64,000 bases of DNA from Spirochaetales bacterium (GTDB lineage Bacteria; Spirochaetota; Spirochaetia; DSM-2461). The stretch lies in the NCBI GenBank assembly GCA_003247135.1, contig QKAW01000040.1, positions 1-64,000 on the forward strand, written 5' to 3'. Shown in pieces: positions 16,091-25,050 of the stretch; position 1 is the stretch's first letter; each line of letters opens with the position of its first letter. The notes below the pieces were generated by a model that made no database searches, was not told where the DNA came from, and was given only the letters and a program-made list of their open reading frames with translations. A program made the translations under genes and the position numbers.

Positions 16091-17197
16091 GTGGATAAAA
16101 TTGAAGTAACAATAGAGAAATTAATTACAGGTGGAGATGGTCTGGCATATGTAGATGGTAAGGCCTGTTTTATACCTGGTTCAATACCAGGTGAGCGATT
16201 ATATGTAAAAATAGTAGAAGATAAAAAGAGCTATTATAGAGCTGTTATATCAAATATAATTATGCCCTCTAAATATAGGATAAAACCTATATGTGAAATT
16301 TACGAAAAATGCGGTGGGTGTAATTTTCAGCATATTGATTACATGCATCAACTTTCTCTAAAGAAAGATATAATAACAGATGTTTTTTTAAGAAACGGTA
16401 AAATTAATCTGGGTAGTTTTAATCTATATAGCTCTAAACCAACAGAATACAGAAACAGAGTTCAGTTTCATGCTGTTAATAATAAACCTGGTTTTAAAAT
16501 GAAGCAGAGTGAAAAAGTGATTGAAATAACTACTTGCCCAGTTTTAGTGCCAGGTTTAAATAGATATTTAAAAAAAAGTCCAGAAATATTATCAAAAACA
16601 ACTGTTTTTTCTGACCAAGAGAATCTTTATGTTGGGGGTGATGACAATGAAGCCATCGTAAATATTAATGGAAAATCTTTATATTTTGATCCATCAGGAT
16701 TTTTTCAGAGTAATTTATCAATCCTTCCTGAATTAATTAAAGAATTAAATATTTATATTTTGGGAAATACTGTAATGGATCTTTATTGTGGTGTTGGTCT
16801 TTTTAGTTCACAAATTACAAAAAAAATTGAGAAAATTATAGCCGTTGAATTAGATAGTAGGGTAGGAAGCTTTATTAAAAAAAACTTGGTTGGATTAAAT
16901 TATGCTTTCTACAATATGAGTTTAGAGAGTTATATAAAAAAAACTGGCAAGTCCTCATTAAATTTAGATACAATTATTGTTGACCCTCCAAGAAAAGGAT
17001 TATCTATTGAAGTTAGAAATTTTTTGCAAAGTGTTAAAGCTCAAAGAGTTATCTATGTTTCATGTGACCCTGCAACAATGGCTAGGGATTTAAAAGAACT
17101 AACAGAATCTACTTATAAGCTTATCCATTTTAGCAGTTATGACTTTTACCCAAATACAAGTCATATAGAGTGTTTAGGAGTATTGGATCTTGCATAG
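16091..17197 (+). CDS. rlmD: 23S rRNA (uracil-5-)-methyltransferase, RlmD/TrmA family
   Basis: This SAM-dependent enzyme methylates C5 of uridine in rRNA, or in some relatives tRNA. The 368-residue protein has an N-terminal TRAM domain (about residues 1-60), a 4Fe-4S cysteine set (CEIYEKCGGC plus the later TCPVL cysteine), the SAM motif VMDLYCGVGLFS, VDPPRKGL, and the nucleophile loop SCDPATMARDL. It starts with GTG at 16091. Whether it modifies U1939 (RlmD), U747 (RlmC) or both is not decidable here. Its last bases overlap the next gene by eight. Confidence 0.92.
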   Translation: MDKIEVTIEKLITGGDGLAYVDGKACFIPGSIPGERLYVKIVEDKKSYYRAVISNIIMPSKYRIKPICEIYEKCGGCNFQHIDYMHQLSLKKDIITDVFLRNGKINLGSFNLYSSKPTEYRNRVQFHAVNNKPGFKMKQSEKVIEITTCPVLVPGLNRYLKKSPEILSKTTVFSDQENLYVGGDDNEAIVNINGKSLYFDPSGFFQSNLSILPELIKELNIYILGNTVMDLYCGVGLFSSQITKKIEKIIAVELDSRVGSFIKKNLVGLNYAFYNMSLESYIKKTGKSSLNLDTIIVDPPRKGLSIEVRNFLQSVKAQRVIYVSCDPATMARDLKELTESTYKLIHFSSYDFYPNTSHIECLGVLDLA

Positions 17198-18674
17198 ATT
17201 TTCTCTCTTTTTTATTCTCTTTCTTTATTCAATAAAATTATTTTCTAATAATAGTGTGAATTGGGAAATTGCACTTCCGGGAAAACTAGTAGCACTTCCT
17301 GTGGAGAGAGATAATGGAGAAATTATTTTAATTTGCGAAGACAGAAGAGTATATTCAATAAATAGTTATACTGGAAACATTAACTGGAAAATAAAACCAG
17401 GAGGAAAACTTTCACAGTTGTTATTCTCATTAGATGGTTCAATTATTATTCGTGACGAGAAAAAGATTTACTCTATTTTTGGATCAGGAAAAATCAGATG
17501 GAGTAAAGAAGTTCAGGGGGGGATAGAACAAAATATTGAGCTTAATGATAGAGGGGATATTTTTTATATTGAAGATAATAGACTAAAGATGTTAAACCGA
17601 TTTGGCTTTGAATATTTAATAAAAGATAATTTTTCATGTAACAATTTTGTTGCTATAAGTAATTATCTGATCGTTTATACTTACAATAATAAATTAACAG
17701 CTATTACTTATGGTGGAAAGGAAGCCTGGGCAAATGATATAATTGATGAAAATACTTTTTTAGGATTTACAAGAACTGGTATTTATTTAATTTCTTCTTT
17801 TGGAGAGGTTGAGAAATATAACAATAATGGTGAGCTTATAGGTAGATGGGATACTAAAAATAAAAATCCTTATCGATATTTTGTAAATGCAGAAAGTAAT
17901 TTTCTTTTTGTTGGAGATTATGGCACCACAATTATAAATGATTCGAATTTCTCAACAAAAAAAGGAAATTCTATTTCCATTTATTACTCTAATGGTAAAT
18001 TGATTGAAGCACTTGATAATTGGAGTATTTTAGCAAAGAAAATTGAGACCGAAAATAGTGATATAATGTTCTTTCCCTCAATAGAGCAGCAAAGAGTAAA
18101 AAAAACAATTACACTTTCCGATAAACGAGTTTGGGGTGATGAGAATTTAAGTAATTATTATAAGGAACTTATTACTTCTGGAGAGAGAGATTTACAACGA
18201 GATTTATTGAAAACAGTAGAAAAACATATAAAATCTACTGATTTATTAGAAAAAATACCAAATTTTTATGAAGTTCTTCTTTTAATGTGTTCTAAAGAGA
18301 ATAAGTATTTGGATATGAGGCAAGAAGCATATCGGCTAATGGGGCTAAGTAAGGATATTTCATTTGTTCCTTATCTACTTAATAATTTGGAGATGGAGAA
18401 GTCTTATATTATAATTTCTTATATATATTTTGCACTTGGGCAGATAGGTATAGATAGAACAGGAAATGTAATAAAATCTATAAATTCACGTTTGGATAGT
18501 TATTATGATGAAAACTTGGTGCTAAATGCTTTATATGCAATGTATAATATTAATTTATACACTGATAGTGAATATGTTGATCTTGTTTTTATGGGTATTG
18601 AGAAGATATTGAATGGGGGCTATTCAAATTATATTATGAATAAGTGTTATGAGATTATAAAAAAGTTGAAGTAG
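17190..18674 (+). CDS. Secreted PQQ-like beta-propeller protein with HEAT-like C-terminus
   Basis: The 494-residue protein begins at TTG 17190, overlapping the methyltransferase gene by eight bases, and has a signal peptide (FSLFFILFLYSIKLFSN). Residues 20-290 contain repeated W-containing strands of the PQQ/BamB propeller type, such as SVNWEIALPGKLVALPV, INSYTGNINWKIKPGGKL and FGSGKIRWSKEVQGG. The last 150 residues are helical, with HEAT-like spacing (REAYRLMGLSKDISFVPYLL; YIYFALGQIGIDRTGNVI). It is probably a periplasmic or surface scaffold; no enzymatic motif is visible. The P83/100-family gene follows nine bases later. Confidence 0.8.
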   Translation: MHRFSLFFILFLYSIKLFSNNSVNWEIALPGKLVALPVERDNGEIILICEDRRVYSINSYTGNINWKIKPGGKLSQLLFSLDGSIIIRDEKKIYSIFGSGKIRWSKEVQGGIEQNIELNDRGDIFYIEDNRLKMLNRFGFEYLIKDNFSCNNFVAISNYLIVYTYNNKLTAITYGGKEAWANDIIDENTFLGFTRTGIYLISSFGEVEKYNNNGELIGRWDTKNKNPYRYFVNAESNFLFVGDYGTTIINDSNFSTKKGNSISIYYSNGKLIEALDNWSILAKKIETENSDIMFFPSIEQQRVKKTITLSDKRVWGDENLSNYYKELITSGERDLQRDLLKTVEKHIKSTDLLEKIPNFYEVLLLMCSKENKYLDMRQEAYRLMGLSKDISFVPYLLNNLEMEKSYIIISYIYFALGQIGIDRTGNVIKSINSRLDSYYDENLVLNALYAMYNINLYTDSEYVDLVFMGIEKILNGGYSNYIMNKCYEIIKKLK

Positions 18675-18683
18675 GGGTATTAT

Positions 18684-20138
18684 TTGAAAAAAACAATTTT
18701 TATTATATTGATGCAATTTACTTTGTATATAAATTCTTTGGAAGTTGAAAGTTCAATAATAGAATCTGTCAAATCTAGTTATATTGAATTTAACAACTAT
18801 ATTGGACCTCATCTCTTTTACAATACTATTGATGAAATTAGATCCATTGGATCATATTTAGCCAATGATATAACACCGAATGTTAGAAGTTCAGGTAATT
18901 ATAATAATAAATATATAATAAATCATTTTCCAAAAACTGAGTGGGAAATCCGTGAACTTACATGCGATATTTTTGAAATATCTAATACTGCTCTAATTGA
19001 TAACTCAAATAACATCGAGTTGATTATTTCCCAATATCTTATTGATAATTATAAATATAATTTGGATGATGCTGATTTACTAGCACATCTGATATTAGTA
19101 TATAATGCTGTTTATAGAGGAGATTATGATCATTATTCTACAATCTATACCTCAGAAAGTAGAATTGAATCTGATGCTTCCAAGCTCGGGATTGATGTAA
19201 ATTATAGTAAATGGCCTGGAAATACATTTATTTATATTCCATTGTCAGACAAAATTAATATCGGGAAGTTAGACAGTATTAATAGTGATATATTGATCGA
19301 AGATGAAGTTATTAAGAGAATAAAACTTCAAGATGAGAATAGTATTGAGCTAAGAGAGCAAATAGTTGATTTTAAAGAGAAAGAATTAGATGAGATCACT
19401 ACTGATTTAGATAATAAAAAAAGTGAACTTGAGATTCTGGAAAGTTCAGTTGATAGCTCTAATACAGATAAAAATATTGAAACAATAGAAAATTCAGAAG
19501 AGATTCTGAATGATAACTCTGAGAAAATAATTACGTTACAATCTGAAGTTGTTGATAAAGAGGTTTTAATAGAAAAAAAAGAGGAGCAGATAACTAAATT
19601 AAGGGATAATTTAGCAGAAGATAAAAATTCTTTAATAAAGTCAACTACTAATGATAATAAGAAATATTATACATTTATATTAAATAGATCAGATGCTGAA
19701 AACTATTTTGGGCAATTAGTAAATCTAGATGATAGTGGAGCTGTAATTAATAGAAGTAGTATAAATTCTGTAAGAAATAATAAAATTGTTGAACAGAGTG
19801 GTTTTACCTATTTTATTGCAGGTGGTAATAAGAGCAATCAAATAATAACCCTTGGTAAAGTTAACTCTAGAACCTTAGAGTTAGTGAAATGGGCTACAGC
19901 TAATTGCTTTGAAAGTTCTGATATAATTTTTACAGGTAATAAGCTCTACTCTCTAATTATAGTGGAAAATAGATACTATATTGGGGAGTTTGATACAGAT
20001 TTAAACCTCGTTAGAAGAAGTGCTGTAAGTTTAAACCAGAATAGTTATATTATTAATAAGAGTGGAAGCTTTTATATACAAGGTGATGATAATAATATAA
20101 AATTGATTAATTTGTCTGATTTTATTTCAGAAGAATAA
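18684..20138 (+). CDS. P83/100-family spirochaetal antigen
   Basis: This 484-residue protein matches the Borrelia P83/100 family: IEFNNYIGPHLFYNTIDEIR and an IGSYLA segment near the N-terminus, DDADLLAHLILVYNAVYRGD, and KWPGNTFIYIPLS close to residue 190. A central Glu/Lys-rich coiled coil follows (about residues 215-320), then a C-terminal domain of strand repeats. The signal peptide is MKKTIFIILMQFTLYINS. It starts at TTG 18684 behind AGGGGT. The family is conserved in spirochaetes, associated with the envelope and immunodominant in Lyme disease, yet its function is unknown. The coiled-coil segment is the part that varies most between species. Confidence 0.86.
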   Translation: MKKTIFIILMQFTLYINSLEVESSIIESVKSSYIEFNNYIGPHLFYNTIDEIRSIGSYLANDITPNVRSSGNYNNKYIINHFPKTEWEIRELTCDIFEISNTALIDNSNNIELIISQYLIDNYKYNLDDADLLAHLILVYNAVYRGDYDHYSTIYTSESRIESDASKLGIDVNYSKWPGNTFIYIPLSDKINIGKLDSINSDILIEDEVIKRIKLQDENSIELREQIVDFKEKELDEITTDLDNKKSELEILESSVDSSNTDKNIETIENSEEILNDNSEKIITLQSEVVDKEVLIEKKEEQITKLRDNLAEDKNSLIKSTTNDNKKYYTFILNRSDAENYFGQLVNLDDSGAVINRSSINSVRNNKIVEQSGFTYFIAGGNKSNQIITLGKVNSRTLELVKWATANCFESSDIIFTGNKLYSLIIVENRYYIGEFDTDLNLVRRSAVSLNQNSYIINKSGSFYIQGDDNNIKLINLSDFISEE

Positions 20139-20150
20139 TTAGGAGATTTA

Positions 20151-21734
20151 ATGGTAAATTTTAATAGTTCTTTTTTTGGTAGGACAATAGCTGTTGTTCA
20201 GGATTTTACAATAGATGAGCAAATTTATTTATATGAGAAAACTCGAGAATTAAAGTACGCAATAGAAAATGGAAAAAGTTTGGATGAGTTTAAGATAAAT
20301 GATCCTGATTTTGGTATTTATTTAATGTTTTTTGAAAGTTCAACCAGGACAAAAGAATCTTTTAGAAACGCCGCTAAATTTCATAATGTTAAATTAAATA
20401 ATTTTGATGTATCCAGCTCTTCATTTAATAAGAGTGAAAGTATTCTTGATACAATAAAAATGCTGTATGGTTATTCAGATAAATCCATGTTCATTTTAAG
20501 AACCGCTCATGAAGGAGTTTGCCGATTTCTGGAAGAGAAAATTAGCGATTATAGTTCTATAACTTCACTACCTAAAGCCGGGTTTATAAATGCCGGAGAT
20601 GGTAAGCATGAACATCCTACTCAGGAATTTTTAGATGAATTCTCCTTTTTGGAGCATAAAAACTGGAATAGAGAATCAATTCATATTGCATTGGTTGGAG
20701 ACTTATTTCATGGAAGAACAGCTCATTCTAAAGCAAATGGTTTAAAGATTTTTAATAATGTAACAGTTGACCTTATCGCTCCAAAAGAACTTGCCATGCC
20801 AGAAGAGTATGTAGAAGTTATGGAAAATAATGGCTTTAATATAAAAACATTTTCATCAATTGAAGAATATTTGAACAATGATTCGGTTTCAAATATCTGG
20901 TATTTTACAAGATTACAATTGGAAAGAATGGGAGATAAAGTCCTGGATAAAGCAGATGAACTTAGAAAATCTGTTACTTTTAGAAAAGAATTTATGGCTA
21001 AATTACCAGAAAGAACAAAGTTTTATCACCCTCTACCTCGACATAGTGTCTATCCTGTGATTCCAAATTTTCTTGACAATACCGACTTAAATGGATGGGA
21101 TTTACAATCACGAAATGGTTATTTTACTAGAATTGTAGAAATAGGACTTCTTGGAGGTGCTTTTGGTTCAGACTTTAAGGGAGAAGTTAGTAATAAAGAG
21201 AATAAGTTAAGCTCAGATTTTATCAAAAATATTCCAGTATCTGGAATTTCAAAAATAAATGATACATGGAAGATTGGTATAAAACCTGTTGATAATGGTA
21301 TTGTGATAGATCATATAGGGAAAGGATTACCATTAGAGGATATATGGAATCTGGTTGACAGAATAAGAAGAGTGATGAATTTTAATCTAAGAAGTTCTCA
21401 CGGAGTCTTCCATACAAAAGATGTATCAGTTTTTAAAGGTATCATTTCTATTCCAGATATTGTTGATCTGGATGAAAAGCAGGTTAAGATGTTATCAGCA
21501 ATTTCTCCTGGTTGTACTGTGAATATTATTAAAAATTCTCATGTTGTTTCAAAGTATCGACTCTCTATGCCTCCAGTTATTTTTAACTTTGCTGAGATCT
21601 CCTGTAAAAATAGCAGCTGTATTTCACATAAATGCAATAACGAGAATGTAACACCATATTTTAGAAAGTCATCAAAGGATAAATTTATCTGTAAGTATTG
21701 TAGCAGAAGTTATAGTTACAATGAGATTTGGTAG
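20151..21734 (+). CDS. pyrBI: Aspartate carbamoyltransferase, fused catalytic (PyrB) and regulatory (PyrI) chains
   Basis: ATCase condenses carbamoyl phosphate with aspartate in pyrimidine synthesis. Residues 1 to about 345 form the catalytic chain, with the carbamoyl-phosphate loop FESSTRTKESFRNA, the HPTQEFLDEF region and FYHPLPRHSVYPVIP. Residues from about 370 to 527 form a regulatory chain: an allosteric half (VDNGIVIDHIGKGLP; RSSHGVFHTKDVSVFKGI) and a zinc domain with CKNSSC and CKYC, the C-x4-C and C-x2-C pairs of PyrI. In enterobacteria these are separate chains; single-polypeptide fusions are known in Thermotoga and Treponema. AGGAG precedes the ATG. Confidence 0.96.
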   Translation: MVNFNSSFFGRTIAVVQDFTIDEQIYLYEKTRELKYAIENGKSLDEFKINDPDFGIYLMFFESSTRTKESFRNAAKFHNVKLNNFDVSSSSFNKSESILDTIKMLYGYSDKSMFILRTAHEGVCRFLEEKISDYSSITSLPKAGFINAGDGKHEHPTQEFLDEFSFLEHKNWNRESIHIALVGDLFHGRTAHSKANGLKIFNNVTVDLIAPKELAMPEEYVEVMENNGFNIKTFSSIEEYLNNDSVSNIWYFTRLQLERMGDKVLDKADELRKSVTFRKEFMAKLPERTKFYHPLPRHSVYPVIPNFLDNTDLNGWDLQSRNGYFTRIVEIGLLGGAFGSDFKGEVSNKENKLSSDFIKNIPVSGISKINDTWKIGIKPVDNGIVIDHIGKGLPLEDIWNLVDRIRRVMNFNLRSSHGVFHTKDVSVFKGIISIPDIVDLDEKQVKMLSAISPGCTVNIIKNSHVVSKYRLSMPPVIFNFAEISCKNSSCISHKCNNENVTPYFRKSSKDKFICKYCSRSYSYNEIW

Positions 21735-21979
21735 TTTGATAACTTAGTTAGTTCTTTAATTTTTAGACATATACCGGGGTTAAAGATTATTTCGCCATGA
21801 ATATAAACTTTCTCTCCCGGGCTGAATGTTTCAGCTCTTTCAGATATGAACATTGCGTTAATTTCTGAAAATATGTAATTTTTTTTGTTAATTATTATGG
21901 AGAAAAATACTTTATATTTTCCTTTGCTGGTTAATAGAGAATATGATTTTTTACTTATAATGCCTACAGTGCTTATCAT
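21716..21979 (-). CDS. Small OB-fold-like protein, unknown function
   Basis: An open frame on the minus strand fills the gap between the plus-strand pyrBI and yggS genes. From the ATG at 21979 it encodes 87 residues; the frame continues to a TTG at 22057, which would overlap the yggS start. The C-terminal part, with ETFSPGEKVYIHGEI followed by NPGICLKIKELTKL, has the G-x-V-x-V-x-G-E pattern of OB-fold nucleic-acid-binding proteins. Its 3' end overlaps pyrBI by 19 bases. No Shine-Dalgarno sequence is obvious. Evidence for a real gene is the OB-like pattern and the otherwise empty gap. Confidence 0.55.
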   Translation of the reverse strand: MISTVGIISKKSYSLLTSKGKYKVFFSIIINKKNYIFSEINAMFISERAETFSPGEKVYIHGEIIFNPGICLKIKELTKLSNYQISL

Positions 21980-22031
21980 ATCTATTATATCTTGAAATTT
22001 TTTATTATAATTCAGTAAGTTGAGGTTTAAA

Positions 22032-22718
22032 GTGTCAATATTTGAAAATTTAAGCAATGTTAAAAATATTATATCAAGGTATGAGCTAGACTCCGGTCGA
22101 AAATCAGGATCAGTAACTCTTTTAGCGGTTTCAAAAACTAAACCCGTTGAATTAATGATAGAGGCCTATGAATGTGGACAAAGACTTTTTGGTGAGAATA
22201 AGGTTCAGGAAGCTGAAGAGAAAAAAAAATTACTTCCTGAGGATGTAGAATTACATCTTATCGGGCATCTGCAAAGTAATAAAGTAAAAAAAGCATGTAA
22301 TATATTTAGTTGTATACACTCTGTTGATTCGTTAAAGATTGCAAAAAAAATAGATAGCATCTGTTTTGATTTGGGTAAAATTATGAATATTTTTGTTGAA
22401 GTAAATATTGCTGAAGAAGAAAGTAAAACCGGGTATATTCCAAATAGTCTTTTTTTTGATGAATTTGAACAAATTTTAAAACTAGAAAATCTAAATGTTT
22501 TAGGGTTAATGTGTATTGGAGCAAATTCAGAAGATTCCTTAATTATCAGGACGAGTTTTAACAGACTAAAAGTGTTACAAGATGAACTTAAACATAAATT
22601 TACAAATTTTCATGGAGATAGTCTCTCTATGGGAATGAGTAATGATCTTCCTGAAGCTATTAGTGAAGGTTCTACTATAGTGAGGGTCGGTAGTAGTATC
22701 TTTGGAAGTCGAATATAA
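22032..22718 (+). CDS. YggS family pyridoxal phosphate homeostasis protein
   Basis: Members of the YggS/PROSC (PLPBP) family bind PLP on a fold-type III barrel and buffer the vitamer pool without a known catalytic reaction. The PLP lysine motif LLAVSKTKPVELMIEA, the FGENKVQEAEEK segment, LHLIGHLQSNKVKK, GLMCIG and the phosphate-binding GMSNDLPEAISEGST plus RVGSSIFGSR are all present in a 228-residue protein. GTG at 22032 is preferred because TGAGGT lies six bases upstream; the frame also includes TTG at 22020. The next gene overlaps by one base. Confidence 0.94.
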   Translation: MSIFENLSNVKNIISRYELDSGRKSGSVTLLAVSKTKPVELMIEAYECGQRLFGENKVQEAEEKKKLLPEDVELHLIGHLQSNKVKKACNIFSCIHSVDSLKIAKKIDSICFDLGKIMNIFVEVNIAEEESKTGYIPNSLFFDEFEQILKLENLNVLGLMCIGANSEDSLIIRTSFNRLKVLQDELKHKFTNFHGDSLSMGMSNDLPEAISEGSTIVRVGSSIFGSRI

Positions 22719-23050
22719 TGAAAAAAATTATATCTATAATTTTAATTATTTCCAGCATGAATTTATTTAGTGCAGAAATAATTCCTGAACCATATAAAAA
22801 GGATGAATTTCCCAAGTATCTACTTGATATTAGAAGAGCAACTGTTATATTTTGTGGTGCAATACCCCTTGGATATATGTACTCTTCAATAGTTGGTGAT
22901 GTGATTATTGATGAGAGTGGAATTCTTGCGGATATTGAAGATGAAGAGATAAATAATAAAAAAATTGAGCTTAAAATTTTAAGTAGCTTAATTTTTGCCG
23001 GAGTGGTAATGATAATAGACTTAATAATTGAAAAATTATTCAAAAGGTAG
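22718..23050 (+). CDS. Small exported or membrane protein, unknown function
   Basis: A 110-residue protein with an N-terminal signal sequence (MKKIISIILIISSMNLFSAE) and two further hydrophobic segments: a weaker one near residues 41-62 (RATVIFCGAIPLGYMYSSIV) and a strong C-terminal one (LSSLIFAGVVMIIDLIIEKL). I do not recognise the family. It overlaps the yggS stop by one base (ATGA arrangement) and lies three bases before rluD, so it is probably expressed with both. Confidence 0.65.
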   Translation: MKKIISIILIISSMNLFSAEIIPEPYKKDEFPKYLLDIRRATVIFCGAIPLGYMYSSIVGDVIIDESGILADIEDEEINNKKIELKILSSLIFAGVVMIIDLIIEKLFKR

Positions 23051-23053
23051 TTA

Positions 23054-24013
23054 ATGTTGGATATAGAGAGAGAAGAGTTAGACATAACAGCAGATTTTGA
23101 TGGAACAATTAGGATTGACAGATACATCTCTGAGTCAGGAATTTTAGGACGTAATCAGATTAAAGAACGAGATTTAAAAGTTTCTTGTAATGGTAAAGAG
23201 ATAAAACTATCAACTAAAGTTAAAAATGGTCAAAATTATCATCTGTCATGGTTAAAGGAAGTTGTGGTCGATATACTGCCAGAAAAGATGGAGCTTAATA
23301 TTGTTTATGAGGATGAAAACTGTATAGTAATAGATAAAGAGCAGGGAGTTGTTGTCCATCCATCCATTGGGAATTATCATGGAACATTGGTCCAAGGACT
23401 ATTATATTACATAAAAAATCTATCAGATAATTTTGGTGGTGATTTCATGAGACCAGGTATTGTACATCGATTAGACAAGGATACTTCTGGAATAATAATT
23501 ACTGCTAAAAATAGTGAAACACTGGAATTCCTCTCTGGGCAATTTAAAAACAGAACAAATCTTAAAGAGTATATTGCAATAGTTAAAGGTGTTCCTACTA
23601 AAAAAAGAGATACAATAAAAAGTTATATTTCAAGAGATAGTAATGATAGAAAAAAATTTATGTCAACAATTGATGATAAAAATGGAAAGTTTGCAGAGAC
23701 TGATTATGTTGTTCTCTCATCAAACGGTGATTATTCACTTTTAAAGCTGACTTTAAAAACTGGAAGAACCCATCAGATAAGGGTTCATTTAAAATCAATC
23801 GGAAATCCAATTTTAGGAGACCCTATTTATTCAAGAATTGATCCTAAATATAAGGATGAAACTTTAATGTTACACTCATATCATTTGGGAATTATGATTC
23901 AGGGGGATGAAGAACTAAAGCATTTTTATTCTCCTGTCCCACAACGTTTTATCAAATTTATGAAACAGGAAAATATTGATACACCAGCTATTTTAGAGGA
24001 GCATATAGGTTAA
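23054..24013 (+). CDS. rluD: RluD-family large-subunit pseudouridine synthase
   Basis: The enzyme isomerises uridine to pseudouridine in 23S rRNA. The 319-residue protein has an N-terminal S4-like RNA-binding region (RIDRYISESGILGRNQIKER), the substrate motif NIVYEDENCIVIDKEQGVVV, the catalytic-aspartate motif PGIVHRLDKDTSGI, LKTGRTHQIRVHL and NPILGDPIY. These are RluC/RluD family hallmarks; D over C is a judgement from overall similarity. The end overlaps the convergent metallo-beta-lactamase-fold gene by 26 bases, leaving no room for a terminator. Confidence 0.92.
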   Translation: MLDIEREELDITADFDGTIRIDRYISESGILGRNQIKERDLKVSCNGKEIKLSTKVKNGQNYHLSWLKEVVVDILPEKMELNIVYEDENCIVIDKEQGVVVHPSIGNYHGTLVQGLLYYIKNLSDNFGGDFMRPGIVHRLDKDTSGIIITAKNSETLEFLSGQFKNRTNLKEYIAIVKGVPTKKRDTIKSYISRDSNDRKKFMSTIDDKNGKFAETDYVVLSSNGDYSLLKLTLKTGRTHQIRVHLKSIGNPILGDPIYSRIDPKYKDETLMLHSYHLGIMIQGDEELKHFYSPVPQRFIKFMKQENIDTPAILEEHIG

Positions 24014-24557
24014 ACATTTTTTTTTCTGTTTTTAGAATAGATGGTGGACCATGACCTGGAAAAACTATTGAGTCATCGTTAAGGGTCAACAGTTTTTCCT
24101 CAATACCATCAGTTAAAATCTCCTCCTCAAACTTACTATCTGTACGTCCTATTAAACCAGAACTTATTACATCTCCCACAAATAGCAAATTTCCGATTTT
24201 ATATACAAGGGAGTCAGCTGAATGTCCGGGAATGTGCAGAACTTCAACATTTATACCTGACATTAGGATTTTCTCTCCATCTACCAAGCTATAGGAATCG
24301 AACTCTCCAACATGTGAATAAAATGAGAAAATTTGTGCTTCATATATTTTTTTTATTGTTCTTAGTGCATCGAAATGATGGTTATGAGAGTGGGTTAACA
24401 AAATATTTTTTATATAAAAATTATTATCTTCAATTAAATTTAACATATTAATGTCCATAATTGCAGGATCGATTAGAATAGCATCACCACCTTTATCCGG
24501 GCCAATAATGTAAGAGTTGGCTATACCAAACATTGAATAGTGTTTAAGAATTTTCAT
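23988..24557 (-). CDS. Metallo-beta-lactamase-fold hydrolase with altered metal motif
   Basis: A 189-residue MBL-fold protein of the glyoxalase-II-like small group. The ATG at 24557 has GAGGG eight bases upstream; the frame extends to 24614, which is not preferred. Family features are GDAILIDPA, THSHNHHFDAL, HIPGHSADSLVYKIGNLLFV, GDVISS and the terminal FPGHGPPS. The canonical HxHxDH metal motif reads HSHNHH here, so the metal-2 aspartate is a histidine. That could change metal preference or abolish activity. It overlaps the upstream pentapeptide-repeat gene by 14 bases and rluD by 26. Confidence 0.87.
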   Translation of the reverse strand: MKILKHYSMFGIANSYIIGPDKGGDAILIDPAIMDINMLNLIEDNNFYIKNILLTHSHNHHFDALRTIKKIYEAQIFSFYSHVGEFDSYSLVDGEKILMSGINVEVLHIPGHSADSLVYKIGNLLFVGDVISSGLIGRTDSKFEEEILTDGIEEKLLTLNDDSIVFPGHGPPSILKTEKKMFNLYAPLK

Positions 24558-25050
24558 GACTTTTCCCTCTAGTAAAATAAGATTCTTCAATGTTGGATAA
24601 TTTAAATGAAACATGATTATTTATGTAATCAGAAAAATCAACTCTTTTAAGATTGCAATCATTAAAAATTGAATTATCAATGAAAGCACCAATAAATCGA
24701 CTTAAGTAAAGATCCGAGTCATTAAAATTACAAAAAAGGATTTCTGATATATTAAAATTATTATTGTGTAATTCACAATTAGCAAAACTGCACTTAGTGA
24801 TTTTTGAGTCTGAAAAGACTGAATCTGTAATTATACTATCATCAAATATGGACTCCTTAATTTCTGAATTGTTGAAAAAACACATATTCATTCTGCAGTT
24901 TTGAAAATCGATATTATCAAGAAAAGTATTATTAAATTGGCAGAAAGTGAAAAATTTTCCAGATAGATTTATCTGTTTAAGATCCAAACCTGAGAAATTA
25001 TCATGTATAAAATTGTCTTTTGAATTTAGGTATTCAATTACATTGTTCAT
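24544..25050 (-). CDS. Pentapeptide-repeat protein
   Basis: The 168-residue product consists mostly of pentapeptide repeats of the A(D/N)LXX type written here with Phe at the centre: NNTFLDNIDFQNCRMNMCFF, FDDSIITDSVFSDSKI and ANCELHNNNFNISEILFCNF. Such repeats form a right-handed quadrilateral beta-helix. Known members include Qnr/MfpA gyrase-protecting proteins, but most have no known function, and no Qnr-specific loop is apparent. There is no signal peptide. The metallo-beta-lactamase-fold gene begins inside its last codons, so the two are cotranslated. A 135-base gap separates it from the divergent murI gene. Confidence 0.88.
   Translation of the reverse strand: MNNVIEYLNSKDNFIHDNFSGLDLKQINLSGKFFTFCQFNNTFLDNIDFQNCRMNMCFFNNSEIKESIFDDSIITDSVFSDSKITKCSFANCELHNNNFNISEILFCNFNDSDLYLSRFIGAFIDNSIFNDCNLKRVDFSDYINNHVSFKLSNIEESYFTRGKSHENS

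Noticed and set aside
22675-23127. Minus-strand open frame of 150 codons with hydrophobic stretches
   Set aside because: It fully overlaps a plausible plus-strand gene (22718-23050) that fits the operon spacing; hydrophobicity follows from AT-rich antisense composition.
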